Origin: Bordetella parapertussis
GTDB lineage: Bacteria; Pseudomonadota; Gammaproteobacteria; Burkholderiales; Burkholderiaceae_B
Length of the DNA stretch: 6,495 bases
Assembly: GCA_945882005.1 (NCBI GenBank)
Contig: CAMCWG010000175.1
Span: forward strand, 1 to 6,495
Direction: 5' to 3'
The notes beneath the pieces were generated by a model, which saw only the letters and a program-made list of their open reading frames with translations, had not been told where the DNA came from and did no database searches. Position 1 is the stretch's first letter, and the number at the start of each line of letters is the position of its first letter. This document shows positions 1 to 6,207 of this stretch, piece after piece. Position numbers and translations under genes: made by a program.

Positions 1-2305
1 CCACCAGAATATCCGGACGCCTGGTCTGGTGCTCCAACTTTTCAATCTGCGCAATTAGTTTTCGATTCTGGGCAATAAACGGCAAATTGCTTTCTAGCTC
101 ACCTGGAACGAGCGCCTGCAGAATGAAGATTTCCCGAGCACGTTCGGGATCTAGCGGACCATAGTGAATCCGCCGACCTGAGTACACCGGTAACCCGTAT
201 AGCGAACCCTTTTCGTTCGCAACCACTTGTCCAAGCCTGCGCTCCCAACGCGGATCCGTGTAGGAGCGCTTAATCAAATGCCCGGCTACCCGCTCCACCC
301 AAACAGGTTCGATCTTTGCAATGCAACGGGCATACAACTTAGACGTATCAACAAGTTCAGCCGCCATGACCCACTTGCCAGCTTTTTTAAGTAGCTTTGA
401 GCCGGGATGAATCCAAAACCGAATATCGCGTGCGCCTTGATAATGGCCTGACTCTTCAGACTTCAAACCCAAATTGCCTAAGAGGCCTGACATCAAGGCA
501 AGGTGCAACTGTTCGTGTGTTGCCTCGGTTTTATTCAAACGCCATCCTTGCTCACCGACCAGTGCCATCAGCTGACTGTGGATATCGTGCCATTCGCGCA
601 AACGTAGCGGGGAAAGAAACTGCTGGCGCAGTTGCGCCACAAGCTTACGTTGCGAGTCTTTATGCGCAACCTGCTCGTGATACCAGCGCCAAAGCTTGAT
701 GTAGGAAACAAACTCCGACTTGTCATCCGAAAATTTTGAGTGCGCGTTCTCTGCCGCTTCGCGCGCTTGCATGGGCCGATCACGTGGATCTTGCACCGAC
801 AGCGCCGAGGCAATGATCAGCATCTCTGTCAGACAATGTTGATCACAGGCCGCAAGAATCATGCGGCCGATCCGAGGATCAACGGGAAGCTTCGCTAGGG
901 CTTGACCTGTCGGTGTTAAGGCCTCTGGGCGCTCGGCATCTGGATCCATTGCGCCCAACTCTTGCAACAAATGATACCCATCGGCAATCGCTCGGCCACT
1001 TGGTGGATCTACAAACGGAAACGCCTCGATATTGTTCAGCTTCAAGGCCTTCATGCGCAGGATCACACTGGCCAGCGAGGAGCGCAAAATTTCTGGGTCT
1101 GTGAAGGCTGGGCGGTCTTTAAAACTTTGCTCGTCGTAGAGTCGGATACACACACCGGGCCCCAAGCGACCGCAACGCCCTGCTCGCTGATTCGCAGAGG
1201 CCTGACTGATCGGCTCAACGCGTAACTGCTCAACCTTATTGCGCCACGAGTAGCGTTTGATACGCGCCAGCCCACTGTCAATCACAAAGCGAATACCAGG
1301 CACAGTCAGCGAAGTCTCGGCCACGTTCGTCGCTAGCACCACCCTACGCGCATTGGTGCTGGGACGAAAGATTTCCTCTTGCTCCGCCTGCGACAGACGT
1401 GCGTACAGCGGAAGGATTTGAGTGCTTGGGGGATGATGTTTGCGTAGCGTCTCAGCCGCCTCGCGAATCTCACGTTCACCCGGCATAAATACGAGAATGT
1501 CGCCCGAGCCCACCCGCGCGCACTCGTCGACCGCCTCAGACAGCGCGCTCATGAGGTCGCGCTCCTCATCGCGGGCTTGCACGCGTTCTGAGGAGGCAGA
1601 CCCACCGGGAGACCCAGACGTCTCAGATTCAGGCGGCTCGACCGGTCGGTAACGAATATCGACGGGGTACAGCCGCCCTGACACCTCGATGACGGGCGCC
1701 GGCGTGCCATGCGCATCGCAAAAATGCGCGGCAAAGCGCGTCGCGTCAATCGTTGCAGACGTAATGATGAGTTTTAGATCGCGACGCTTGGGCAATAGCT
1801 GCCTGAGATAGCCCAGCAAGAAGTCAATGTTCAGACTGCGTTCGTGGGCTTCGTCAATGATGATCGTGTCATAGCGGCGCAGCAGCGGATCGCGTTGCGA
1901 CTCGGCCAGCAAGATCCCATCAGTCATCAATTTGATTGCAGTCTGAGCGCTGCTGCGGTCCTGAAACCGCACTTGATAGCCCACCCACTCCCCGAGCGGA
2001 GACTGCAGTTCATCGGCAATACGGCGCGCGACCGAGCTGGCCGCCAAACGACGAGGCTGCGTGTGCCCGATCATTTTGGAGAGCCCACGCCCGAGTTCGA
2101 GGCAAATTTTAGGCAACTGGGTCGTTTTGCCGGATCCGGTTTCTCCGCTGACGATCACGACCTGATGCGCGGCGATCGCAGCGGCGATCTCCTGACGGCG
2201 CCCACTGACCGGCAAATCCTCCGGATAGGTGATTTGGGGGGCAACTCGTGGGGAAATGACAACGCTTTCTGGCCTTGAATCGGCTAAGCGCTTTGAATCG
2301 GGCAT
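1..2305 (-). CDS. hrpA: ATP-dependent RNA helicase HrpA, DEAH-box family (partial, C-terminus outside window)
   Basis: The minus strand reads open from ATG at 2305 to the left edge, giving about 768 residues. Family proteins are near 1,300, so roughly 60% is present. Helicase motifs appear in order: Walker A GETGSGKT (54-61), motif Ia TQPRR (82-86), DEAH (151-154), SAT (183-185), TNVAETSLT (326-334) and QRAGRCGR (373-380). These are followed by the conserved TDPEILRSSLASVIL and LPVDPR regions of the winged-helix/HA2 part. From about residue 590 comes the OB-fold region, with KWVMAAELVDTSKLYAR. The family-specific C-terminal domain is mostly missing. Such proteins are cytoplasmic RNA-dependent ATPases; E. 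coli HrpA has been linked to mRNA processing and to rescue of collided ribosomes. ATG 2305 is chosen because a perfect -10 (2330-2335) lies just upstream and GGA (2315-2317) sits 9 bases before it. In-frame GTG 2356 and TTG 2350 lie upstream of that promoter. A Ser/Gly/Pro-rich stretch at residues 222-247 is longer than in E. coli HrpA. Confidence 0.96.
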   Translation of the reverse strand, partial: MPDSKRLADSRPESVVISPRVAPQITYPEDLPVSGRRQEIAAAIAAHQVVIVSGETGSGKTTQLPKICLELGRGLSKMIGHTQPRRLAASSVARRIADELQSPLGEWVGYQVRFQDRSSAQTAIKLMTDGILLAESQRDPLLRRYDTIIIDEAHERSLNIDFLLGYLRQLLPKRRDLKLIITSATIDATRFAAHFCDAHGTPAPVIEVSGRLYPVDIRYRPVEPPESETSGSPGGSASSERVQARDEERDLMSALSEAVDECARVGSGDILVFMPGEREIREAAETLRKHHPPSTQILPLYARLSQAEQEEIFRPSTNARRVVLATNVAETSLTVPGIRFVIDSGLARIKRYSWRNKVEQLRVEPISQASANQRAGRCGRLGPGVCIRLYDEQSFKDRPAFTDPEILRSSLASVILRMKALKLNNIEAFPFVDPPSGRAIADGYHLLQELGAMDPDAERPEALTPTGQALAKLPVDPRIGRMILAACDQHCLTEMLIIASALSVQDPRDRPMQAREAAENAHSKFSDDKSEFVSYIKLWRWYHEQVAHKDSQRKLVAQLRQQFLSPLRLREWHDIHSQLMALVGEQGWRLNKTEATHEQLHLALMSGLLGNLGLKSEESGHYQGARDIRFWIHPGSKLLKKAGKWVMAAELVDTSKLYARCIAKIEPVWVERVAGHLIKRSYTDPRWERRLGQVVANEKGSLYGLPVYSGRRIHYGPLDPERAREIFILQALVPGELESNLPFIAQNRKLIAQIEKLEHQTRRPDILV

Positions 2306-2308
2306 ATT

Positions 2309-2337
2309 TTCGGATCCGCTGAACGGGACATTATAAA
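2309..2337 (+). promoter_or_regulatory. Putative argA promoter
   Basis: TATAAA at 2332-2337 is a good -10, and TTCGGA at 2309-2314 with a 17-base spacer is a weak -35 (three of six matches). The predicted start near 2344 gives a leader of about 42 bases before the argA ATG. I see no clear arginine-repressor box (a TGAAT/ATTCA dyad) here. Four of the six -10 bases are shared with the hrpA -10 on the other strand. Confidence 0.45.
2330..2335 (-). promoter_or_regulatory. Putative -10 element of hrpA promoter
   Basis: The minus strand carries a perfect TATAAT. At a 17-base spacing the upstream hexamer is CTGTGA (2353-2358), three of six matches to the -35 consensus. Transcription would begin near 2323 and leave a leader of about 18 bases before the hrpA ATG. 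The hexamer overlaps the plus-strand -10 assigned to argA. This is predicted from sequence only. Confidence 0.5.
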
Positions 2338-2385
2338 ATTTATCGCTCAAACTCACAGACCACGAGGTTTACAACACTAGCCACC

Positions 2386-3744
2386 ATGCCTGAATCCCAA
2401 GAACAAGAGACCGTATCCGCACAAGAAGCCCCAGAATTCGCTGCCGCACAGTTCGTGCGCTGGTTCCGAGAGGTGGCCCCTTATGTGCATGCATTTCGTG
2501 GAAAAACCTTTGTAGTCGCCTTTGGCGGTGAGCTCGTCCAGGCTAACGTCCTAAATACGTTGGTCCAGGACTTGTCTTTACTTTCAGCACTGGGCATCAA
2601 ACTCGTGCTGGTGCACGGCTCGCGCCCTCAAGTCAACGAACAGCTTCGCCTGAAAGGCTTTAGTCAACAATTCGACCGTGGACGCGCTCCAATGGACGCC
2701 GATGCGTTGGAGTGCGCGAAAGAAGCTGCCGGCGAAATTCGCCTCGACATCGAGGCCGCCTTTAGCCAGGGGCTACCCAACACACCAATGTCGCACGCGC
2801 AGATTCGGGTCATTTCAGGTAACTTCGTGACCGCCCGACCAACCGGCGTTATCGATGGCGTAGATTACAAACACACGGGTCAGGTTCGCAAGATTGATGT
2901 CGAGGCCTTGCGCTCAGCGATTGATCGCGGCTCGATCGTCTTGCTATCACCCCTGGGCTTCTCACCGACGGGTGAAGCCTTCAACCTGGCGATGGAAGAG
3001 CTTGCCACTAGCGTTGCTACCGCTTTACGTGCAGAGAAGCTCATCTTTCTAACCGAATCGCCCGGCGTCATCGCGGAAGATGGCACTATTGACACGGAAC
3101 TCGCACGGCTCGACGCTGATGCACTGCTTGCTTCGGGCTCGATCGACCCAGACACTGCCTTTTATCTTCAATTTGCCTCTCGCGCCGTCAAGCGGGGCGT
3201 CACACGAGCGCACTTGATACCGTTCTCAATGGATGGCGTCGTATTACTTGAAATCTTTACCCATGACGGTGTCGGCACAATGGTGGTCGAAGACACGCTC
3301 GATGACTTGCGACCTGCAACGATCGATGATGTCGGAGCCATCTTGCAACTGATTGAACCCCTGGAGCAGGATGGCACTCTGGTTCCCAGAGGTCGTGCGG
3401 TGATTGAACGCGACGTCGAAAACTTTACAGTGCTCGAGCACGACGGCGTGATTTACGGCTGCGCAACGTTGCACGACTTTCCGAAGGATCAGATGGCAGA
3501 AATGGCTTGTCTGATCGTGCATCCTGAATGGCAAGGCACGGGTGAAGGCGAGATCCTGTTGCGACACATGGAGTCGCGGGCCAGAGGTCACGGCGCAAAA
3601 CGTCTTTTTGTTCTCACTACACGCACGTCACACTGGTTCATCAAGCGTGGTTTCGTTCAAGGCGGCGTGGCTGACTTGCCTAAAGAAAAACAAGCGCATT
3701 ACAACCGGTCACGTAACAGTCTTATTTTTATAAAACGCCTGTAG
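2386..3744 (+). CDS. argA: Amino-acid N-acetyltransferase (N-acetylglutamate synthase), classical ArgA type
   Basis: A cytoplasmic enzyme that transfers acetyl from acetyl-CoA to glutamate, the first committed step of arginine biosynthesis. The 452 residues match the family length (E. coli 443). An amino-acid-kinase-like domain spans about 30-290, with KTFVVAFGGELV (40-51), VLVHGSRPQVN (74-84), ISGNF (143-147), DGVDY (157-161) and LTESPGV (222-228). In this family that domain is regulatory and binds arginine rather than acting as a kinase. A GNAT acetyltransferase domain follows from about 310, with EMACLIVHP (372-380), the acetyl-CoA loop QGTGEG (383-388), FVLTTRTSHWF (408-418) and YNRSRNS (439-445). 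The reading frame resembles E. coli ArgA throughout. ATG 2386 is the first plausible start, but no Shine-Dalgarno lies at the normal distance; the nearest GAGG is 18 bases upstream. The gene diverges from hrpA, and yggX follows 77 bases downstream. Feedback inhibition by arginine is a family trait, not read from this sequence. Confidence 0.97.
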   Translation: MPESQEQETVSAQEAPEFAAAQFVRWFREVAPYVHAFRGKTFVVAFGGELVQANVLNTLVQDLSLLSALGIKLVLVHGSRPQVNEQLRLKGFSQQFDRGRAPMDADALECAKEAAGEIRLDIEAAFSQGLPNTPMSHAQIRVISGNFVTARPTGVIDGVDYKHTGQVRKIDVEALRSAIDRGSIVLLSPLGFSPTGEAFNLAMEELATSVATALRAEKLIFLTESPGVIAEDGTIDTELARLDADALLASGSIDPDTAFYLQFASRAVKRGVTRAHLIPFSMDGVVLLEIFTHDGVGTMVVEDTLDDLRPATIDDVGAILQLIEPLEQDGTLVPRGRAVIERDVENFTVLEHDGVIYGCATLHDFPKDQMAEMACLIVHPEWQGTGEGEILLRHMESRARGHGAKRLFVLTTRTSHWFIKRGFVQGGVADLPKEKQAHYNRSRNSLIFIKRL

Positions 3745-3749
3745 TGCTT

Positions 3750-3782
3750 GGGGGCTCTTGGTCAAAAAGATCATGAACCCCC
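3750..3782. repeat. Inverted repeat (hairpin) between argA and yggX
   Basis: A 14-base arm at 3750-3763 (GGGGGCTCTTGGTC) faces an arm at 3769-3782 (GATCATGAACCCCC) across a five-A loop. Eleven Watson-Crick pairs, one G-T pair and two mismatches give a strong stem. No T-run follows on either strand, so it is not a textbook Rho-independent terminator. It begins five bases after the argA stop and ends directly before the promoter-like TACAAT. It could protect the argA transcript end, act as a weak terminator, or be an operator for yggX. Confidence 0.5.
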
Positions 3783-3793
3783 TACAATACAAT
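3783..3793 (+). promoter_or_regulatory. Putative yggX -10 region, two overlapping TACAAT hexamers
   Basis: TACAAT occurs at 3783-3788 and again at 3788-3793, sharing one T. Either would place a start about 20-30 bases before the yggX ATG. The -35 is poor: TTGGTC at 3758-3763 fits only with a long 19-base spacer and lies inside the hairpin. The promoter is therefore tentative, and read-through from argA is an alternative. Confidence 0.35.
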
Positions 3794-3808
3794 CACTTTG
3801 TTCCAAAC

Positions 3809-3812
3809 AGGA
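3809..3812 (+). promoter_or_regulatory. Ribosome binding site of yggX
   Basis: AGGA ends nine bases before ATG 3822. It decides the start in favour of this ATG over the in-frame TTG at 3798, which lies upstream of the site and would add eight residues absent from the family. Confidence 0.7.
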
Positions 3813-3821
3813 TCTACCGCC

Positions 3822-4094
3822 ATGGGCCGTACCATTCAGTGTTTAAAGCTTAAGAAAGAAGCCGAAGGGCTTGAGTATCCCCCCTACCCAGGTGAGATGG
3901 GTACCAAAATCTGGCAAAGCATTTCCAAAGAGGCCTGGCAAGAATGGCTTAACGTGCAGACGCGTCTGGTCAACGAAAACAGGTTAAATCTTGCGGACAC
4001 GCGGGCCCGCAAGTATCTCAAAGAGCAAATGGAAAAACATTTGTTCGAGGATATCGATGTCGAAGCGCAGGGGTTCGTTCCACCCTCAGCCTAA
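3822..4094 (+). CDS. yggX: Probable Fe(2+)-trafficking / oxidative damage protection protein, YggX family
   Basis: A small soluble cytoplasmic protein of 90 residues, the usual family length (E. coli YggX 91). In enterobacteria YggX is thought to handle iron and protect iron-sulfur clusters from oxidation. The sequence follows the family from end to end: start MGRTIQC with the conserved Cys7, then [15 protein letters not shown] (14-28), the helical [14 protein letters not shown] segment, a K-R-L-type basic helix (here [14 protein letters not shown]), and the closing GFVPPS. The start is ATG 3822, supported by AGGA at 3809-3812 and by the conserved length. It lies 77 bases after argA on the same strand and converges with rpiA, the two stops being 20 bases apart. 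It may have its own promoter at 3783-3793. Control by a SoxRS-like system, known in enterobacteria, cannot be seen here. Confidence 0.95.
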   Translation: MGRTIQCLKLKKEAEGLEYPPYPGEMGTKIWQSISKEAWQEWLNVQTRLVNENRLNLADTRARKYLKEQMEKHLFEDIDVEAQGFVPPSA

Positions 4095-4099
4095 ATAAC

Positions 4100-4138
4100 C
4101 AGCATGGCAGCCGCCTATAAACGGCGGATGCCATGCTG
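4100..4138. terminator. Possible bidirectional terminator hairpin between yggX and rpiA
   Basis: Two 16-base arms (4100-4115 and 4123-4138) pair with one mismatch around a seven-base loop TATAAAC. The core is AGCATGGCAGCCGCC against GGCGGATGCCATGCT. It lies five bases after the yggX stop and covers the last codons of rpiA, as expected for a terminator shared by converging genes. No clean T-tract follows on the plus strand, and only a weak GGTTATTTAGG on the minus strand. Intrinsic termination is therefore uncertain, though the stem is unmistakable. Confidence 0.5.
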
Positions 4139-4783
4139 CGTTGCAAGCAACGCCACATCTGCCGGACGAATCGCAAACAACCCGTTCGTCAACACACCCG
4201 GTACATTATTTAGCTGTTTTTCAAGAGCAATCGCATCCGTGATGCTCAAACCAGACACATCCAGAATCTGGTTTCCGTTGTCGGTGACAAACCCTTCACG
4301 TAGCACAGGCTTGCCGCCCAGAGACAACGCCACGCGCGCCACTGCTTCGCGTGCAATTGAAAGTACCTCAATGGGCAATGGAAACTTACCCAAGGTTTGT
4401 ACAAGCTTTGACTCATCGGCAATACAAACAAACTTTTGCGCAACAGACGCTACAATTTTTTCACGTGTCAGTGCCCCGCCCCCACCTTTGATCATATGCA
4501 AAGAAGCGTTGATTTCGTCAGCCCCATCCACATAAACGGGCATCGACTCAACCTGGTTTAAATCCAGCACAACAATACCTAAATCGCTTAATCGCTTTGC
4601 GCTGCGCTCAGAGCTGGCAACGGCTCCGCGAAAACGTCCACGGAACCGCCCTAGCCCATCGATAAATAAATCCGCGGTAGATCCTGTCCCCACACCAATC
4701 ACGGCGTCAGACGTGAGCATAGGCTCAATCAACGAGAGCGCCGCCTCAGCAGCCTGCAATTTAAGATCATGTTGGGAAAGCAT
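4115..4783 (-). CDS. rpiA: Ribose-5-phosphate isomerase A
   Basis: Cytoplasmic enzyme interconverting ribose-5-phosphate and ribulose-5-phosphate in the non-oxidative pentose phosphate pathway, feeding nucleotide and histidine synthesis. Length 222 residues, as in the family (E. coli 219). Signatures are the phosphate-binding loop GVGTGSTA (30-37), SSERSAKRL (57-65), YVDGADEI (84-91), [11 protein letters not shown] (99-109), [16 protein letters not shown] and TDNGNQILD. By alignment with E. coli RpiA the catalytic residues Asp86, Asp89, Lys99 and Glu108 (E. coli 81, 84, 94, 103) are all present, so the enzyme should be active. Start ATG 4783 has a strong AAAGGA site (4791-4796) seven bases upstream. 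The gene follows rmuC by 11 bases and shares its transcript; the ribosome binding site overlaps the rmuC stop codon, suggesting coupled translation. The 3' end falls inside the 4100-4138 hairpin. Confidence 0.97.
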   Translation of the reverse strand: MLSQHDLKLQAAEAALSLIEPMLTSDAVIGVGTGSTADLFIDGLGRFRGRFRGAVASSERSAKRLSDLGIVVLDLNQVESMPVYVDGADEINASLHMIKGGGGALTREKIVASVAQKFVCIADESKLVQTLGKFPLPIEVLSIAREAVARVALSLGGKPVLREGFVTDNGNQILDVSGLSITDAIALEKQLNNVPGVLTNGLFAIRPADVALLATQHGIRRL

Positions 4784-4790
4784 TCGGTGG

Positions 4791-4796
4791 TCCTTT
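4791..4796 (-). promoter_or_regulatory. Ribosome binding site of rpiA
   Basis: AAAGGA on the minus strand ends seven bases before ATG 4783. Its first two A bases are the last two bases of the rmuC TAA stop (4795-4797), so ribosomes finishing rmuC arrive at the rpiA start. Confidence 0.75.
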
Positions 4797-6207
4797 AGGA
4801 TTTTTTGGAAACATCAGGTGGCGTGTCACCGGCCTCGGGATCAGCATCACCCTCATAGGGGTCGCTATCCGCGGCCTCTGTGGCGAACAATGCTTTGGCC
4901 TGATCCTCTGGCATCGCCTCGACGTTTTTCAAACTACGCAACATCATACGCGTGCGAGATTCGGTTTGTCCGATACGGTTGCTAGCTGTATCAAGAGACT
5001 TCTTAACGTTTGCCAAGGTGTCACCAAACTTACCAAACTCTGTTTTAACCGCGCGCAGAACCTGCCATACCTCCGAGGAGCGTTGCTGAATCGCCAGCGT
5101 TCGGAAACCCATTTGCAGACTGTTGAGCAAGGCTGCTAAGTTTGCAGGGCCCGCCACGTTCACTCGCAGGTCGTGCAGTTTGTCGAGTAGACCGGGCTGT
5201 CGCAACACCTCGGCGTACAGACTTTCACTAGGCAAAAACATAATCGCAAAATCCGTTGTGTGCGGAGGCGATACATACTTGGTAACAATCGTTTTGGCTT
5301 GTAGTTCAATCGCACGTGCGAGCGCCCCACCTGCCGCCTTCATTGCATCCCGATCGGCAAGTTCATGCGCATCCATTAAGCGCTCGTACTCCTCTTTCGG
5401 AAACTTTGCATCAATCGGCAGCCATACGGGCTCATCAAATTGACCTTGGCCTGGCAAGCGGACTGCGAACTCGACCTGTGCATCACTCCCGGGAACTGTC
5501 TTGACGTTACGAGCATATTGATCGGGTGTCATGCTGTCTTCAATTAATCGAGCCAACTGCACCTCTCCCCAGGTACCGCGGGACTTCACGTTGGTCAGCA
5601 CACGTTTGAGATCACCCACACCTGCAGCGAGAGTCTGCATCTCACCGAGCCCTTTATGCACGGCCTCCAGCCGGTCAGAAACAAGCTTGAAGGATTCCCC
5701 GAGACGCTGCTCAAGCGTGGCATGAAGCTTCTCATCAACCGTGCGTCGCATCTCGTCAAGCTTGGCAGAGTTATCTTTTTGTAAAGCCATTAAGCGCTCT
5801 TCTACCGCACCGCGCAGCTCCGTAATACGCCGCTCGTTGGCTTGGATCAAGGCTTGCAGCTGCTCAGAGAATCCCGTCCCGAACCGATTAAGTGCTTCGG
5901 CACTTTCGGTACGTCCGGCCGCCGCGTCACGTGCCATCGCAGCACGAAAATCGTTATCGCTTTGCGCAAGTTCAGTGCGCAAAGCGCGAGAGGACTCGGC
6001 TAACTCAGCACGTAACTGACGGTGCGCCTCGGTTTGCTCCTGTCTTAAGCTGCGCTCGAGTTTTTCTTGCGCGCTTAGAATCTGATCCAGCTTAGGCTCT
6101 TTCGAACTTTCACCCGTGCGTCCAGCGCGCAACCAAGCCAACGCAGCAAAGATTGCAGCGCATACGCTTGCAAGCACCGTGGCCATCGACAAGAGGTTTG
6201 CATCCAT
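4795..6207 (-). CDS. rmuC: DNA recombination protein RmuC homologue, membrane-anchored coiled-coil / nuclease-like protein
   Basis: RmuC limits inversions and other rearrangements at short inverted repeats in E. coli, and its core is predicted to be nuclease-like. Numbering here starts at GTG 6210, so the preferred ATG 6207 is residue 2. A hydrophobic segment at about 5-27 ([21 protein letters not shown]) should anchor the protein in the inner membrane. A long charged coiled coil follows at about 40-200, full of Glu, Arg, Gln and Leu. The conserved RmuC core (about 205-420) carries RGTWGEVQL (211-219), VEFAVRLP (246-253), LPIDAKFP (264-271), [12 protein letters not shown] (318-329) and [19 protein letters not shown] (354-372). 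The Glu/Asp-x-Lys pattern resembles a PD-(D/E)xK nuclease. An acidic, disordered-looking tail begins near 435. Length of about 470 matches E. coli (475). ATG 6207 is preferred because AGGAA (6215-6219) lies seven bases before it but only four before GTG. The start overlaps the upstream stop by one base (TGATG). Confidence 0.95.
   Translation of the reverse strand: MDANLLSMATVLASVCAAIFAALAWLRAGRTGESSKEPKLDQILSAQEKLERSLRQEQTEAHRQLRAELAESSRALRTELAQSDNDFRAAMARDAAAGRTESAEALNRFGTGFSEQLQALIQANERRITELRGAVEERLMALQKDNSAKLDEMRRTVDEKLHATLEQRLGESFKLVSDRLEAVHKGLGEMQTLAAGVGDLKRVLTNVKSRGTWGEVQLARLIEDSMTPDQYARNVKTVPGSDAQVEFAVRLPGQGQFDEPVWLPIDAKFPKEEYERLMDAHELADRDAMKAAGGALARAIELQAKTIVTKYVSPPHTTDFAIMFLPSESLYAEVLRQPGLLDKLHDLRVNVAGPANLAALLNSLQMGFRTLAIQQRSSEVWQVLRAVKTEFGKFGDTLANVKKSLDTASNRIGQTESRTRMMLRSLKNVEAMPEDQAKALFATEAADSDPYEGDADPEAGDTPPDVSKKS

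Noticed and set aside
397..1652. Several short open frames on both strands inside the hrpA region
   Set aside because: The continuous minus-strand hrpA frame with all helicase motifs accounts for this DNA; the short frames show no family motifs or ribosome sites.
1844..2278. A 144-codon plus-strand open frame opposite the hrpA N-terminal domain
   Set aside because: It is antisense to the Walker A and DEAH region, has no recognisable domain, and is best explained as a shadow of hrpA codon bias.
2311..2318. Perfect 8-base palindrome CGGATCCG between hrpA and argA
   Set aside because: Too short to call an operator. It contains GGATCC, which also appears elsewhere in the window, including inside hrpA.
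2380..2388. Eukaryote-like GCCACCATG context at the argA start
   Set aside because: The gene context is plainly bacterial and chromosomal; the match is chance.
3798..3821. Upstream TTG start for yggX
   Set aside because: It would add eight residues not found in the family, and the ribosome site at 3809-3812 lies downstream of it.
4104..4535. A 143-codon plus-strand open frame opposite rpiA
   Set aside because: It mirrors conserved rpiA motifs, begins inside the yggX-rpiA hairpin, and has no family resemblance.
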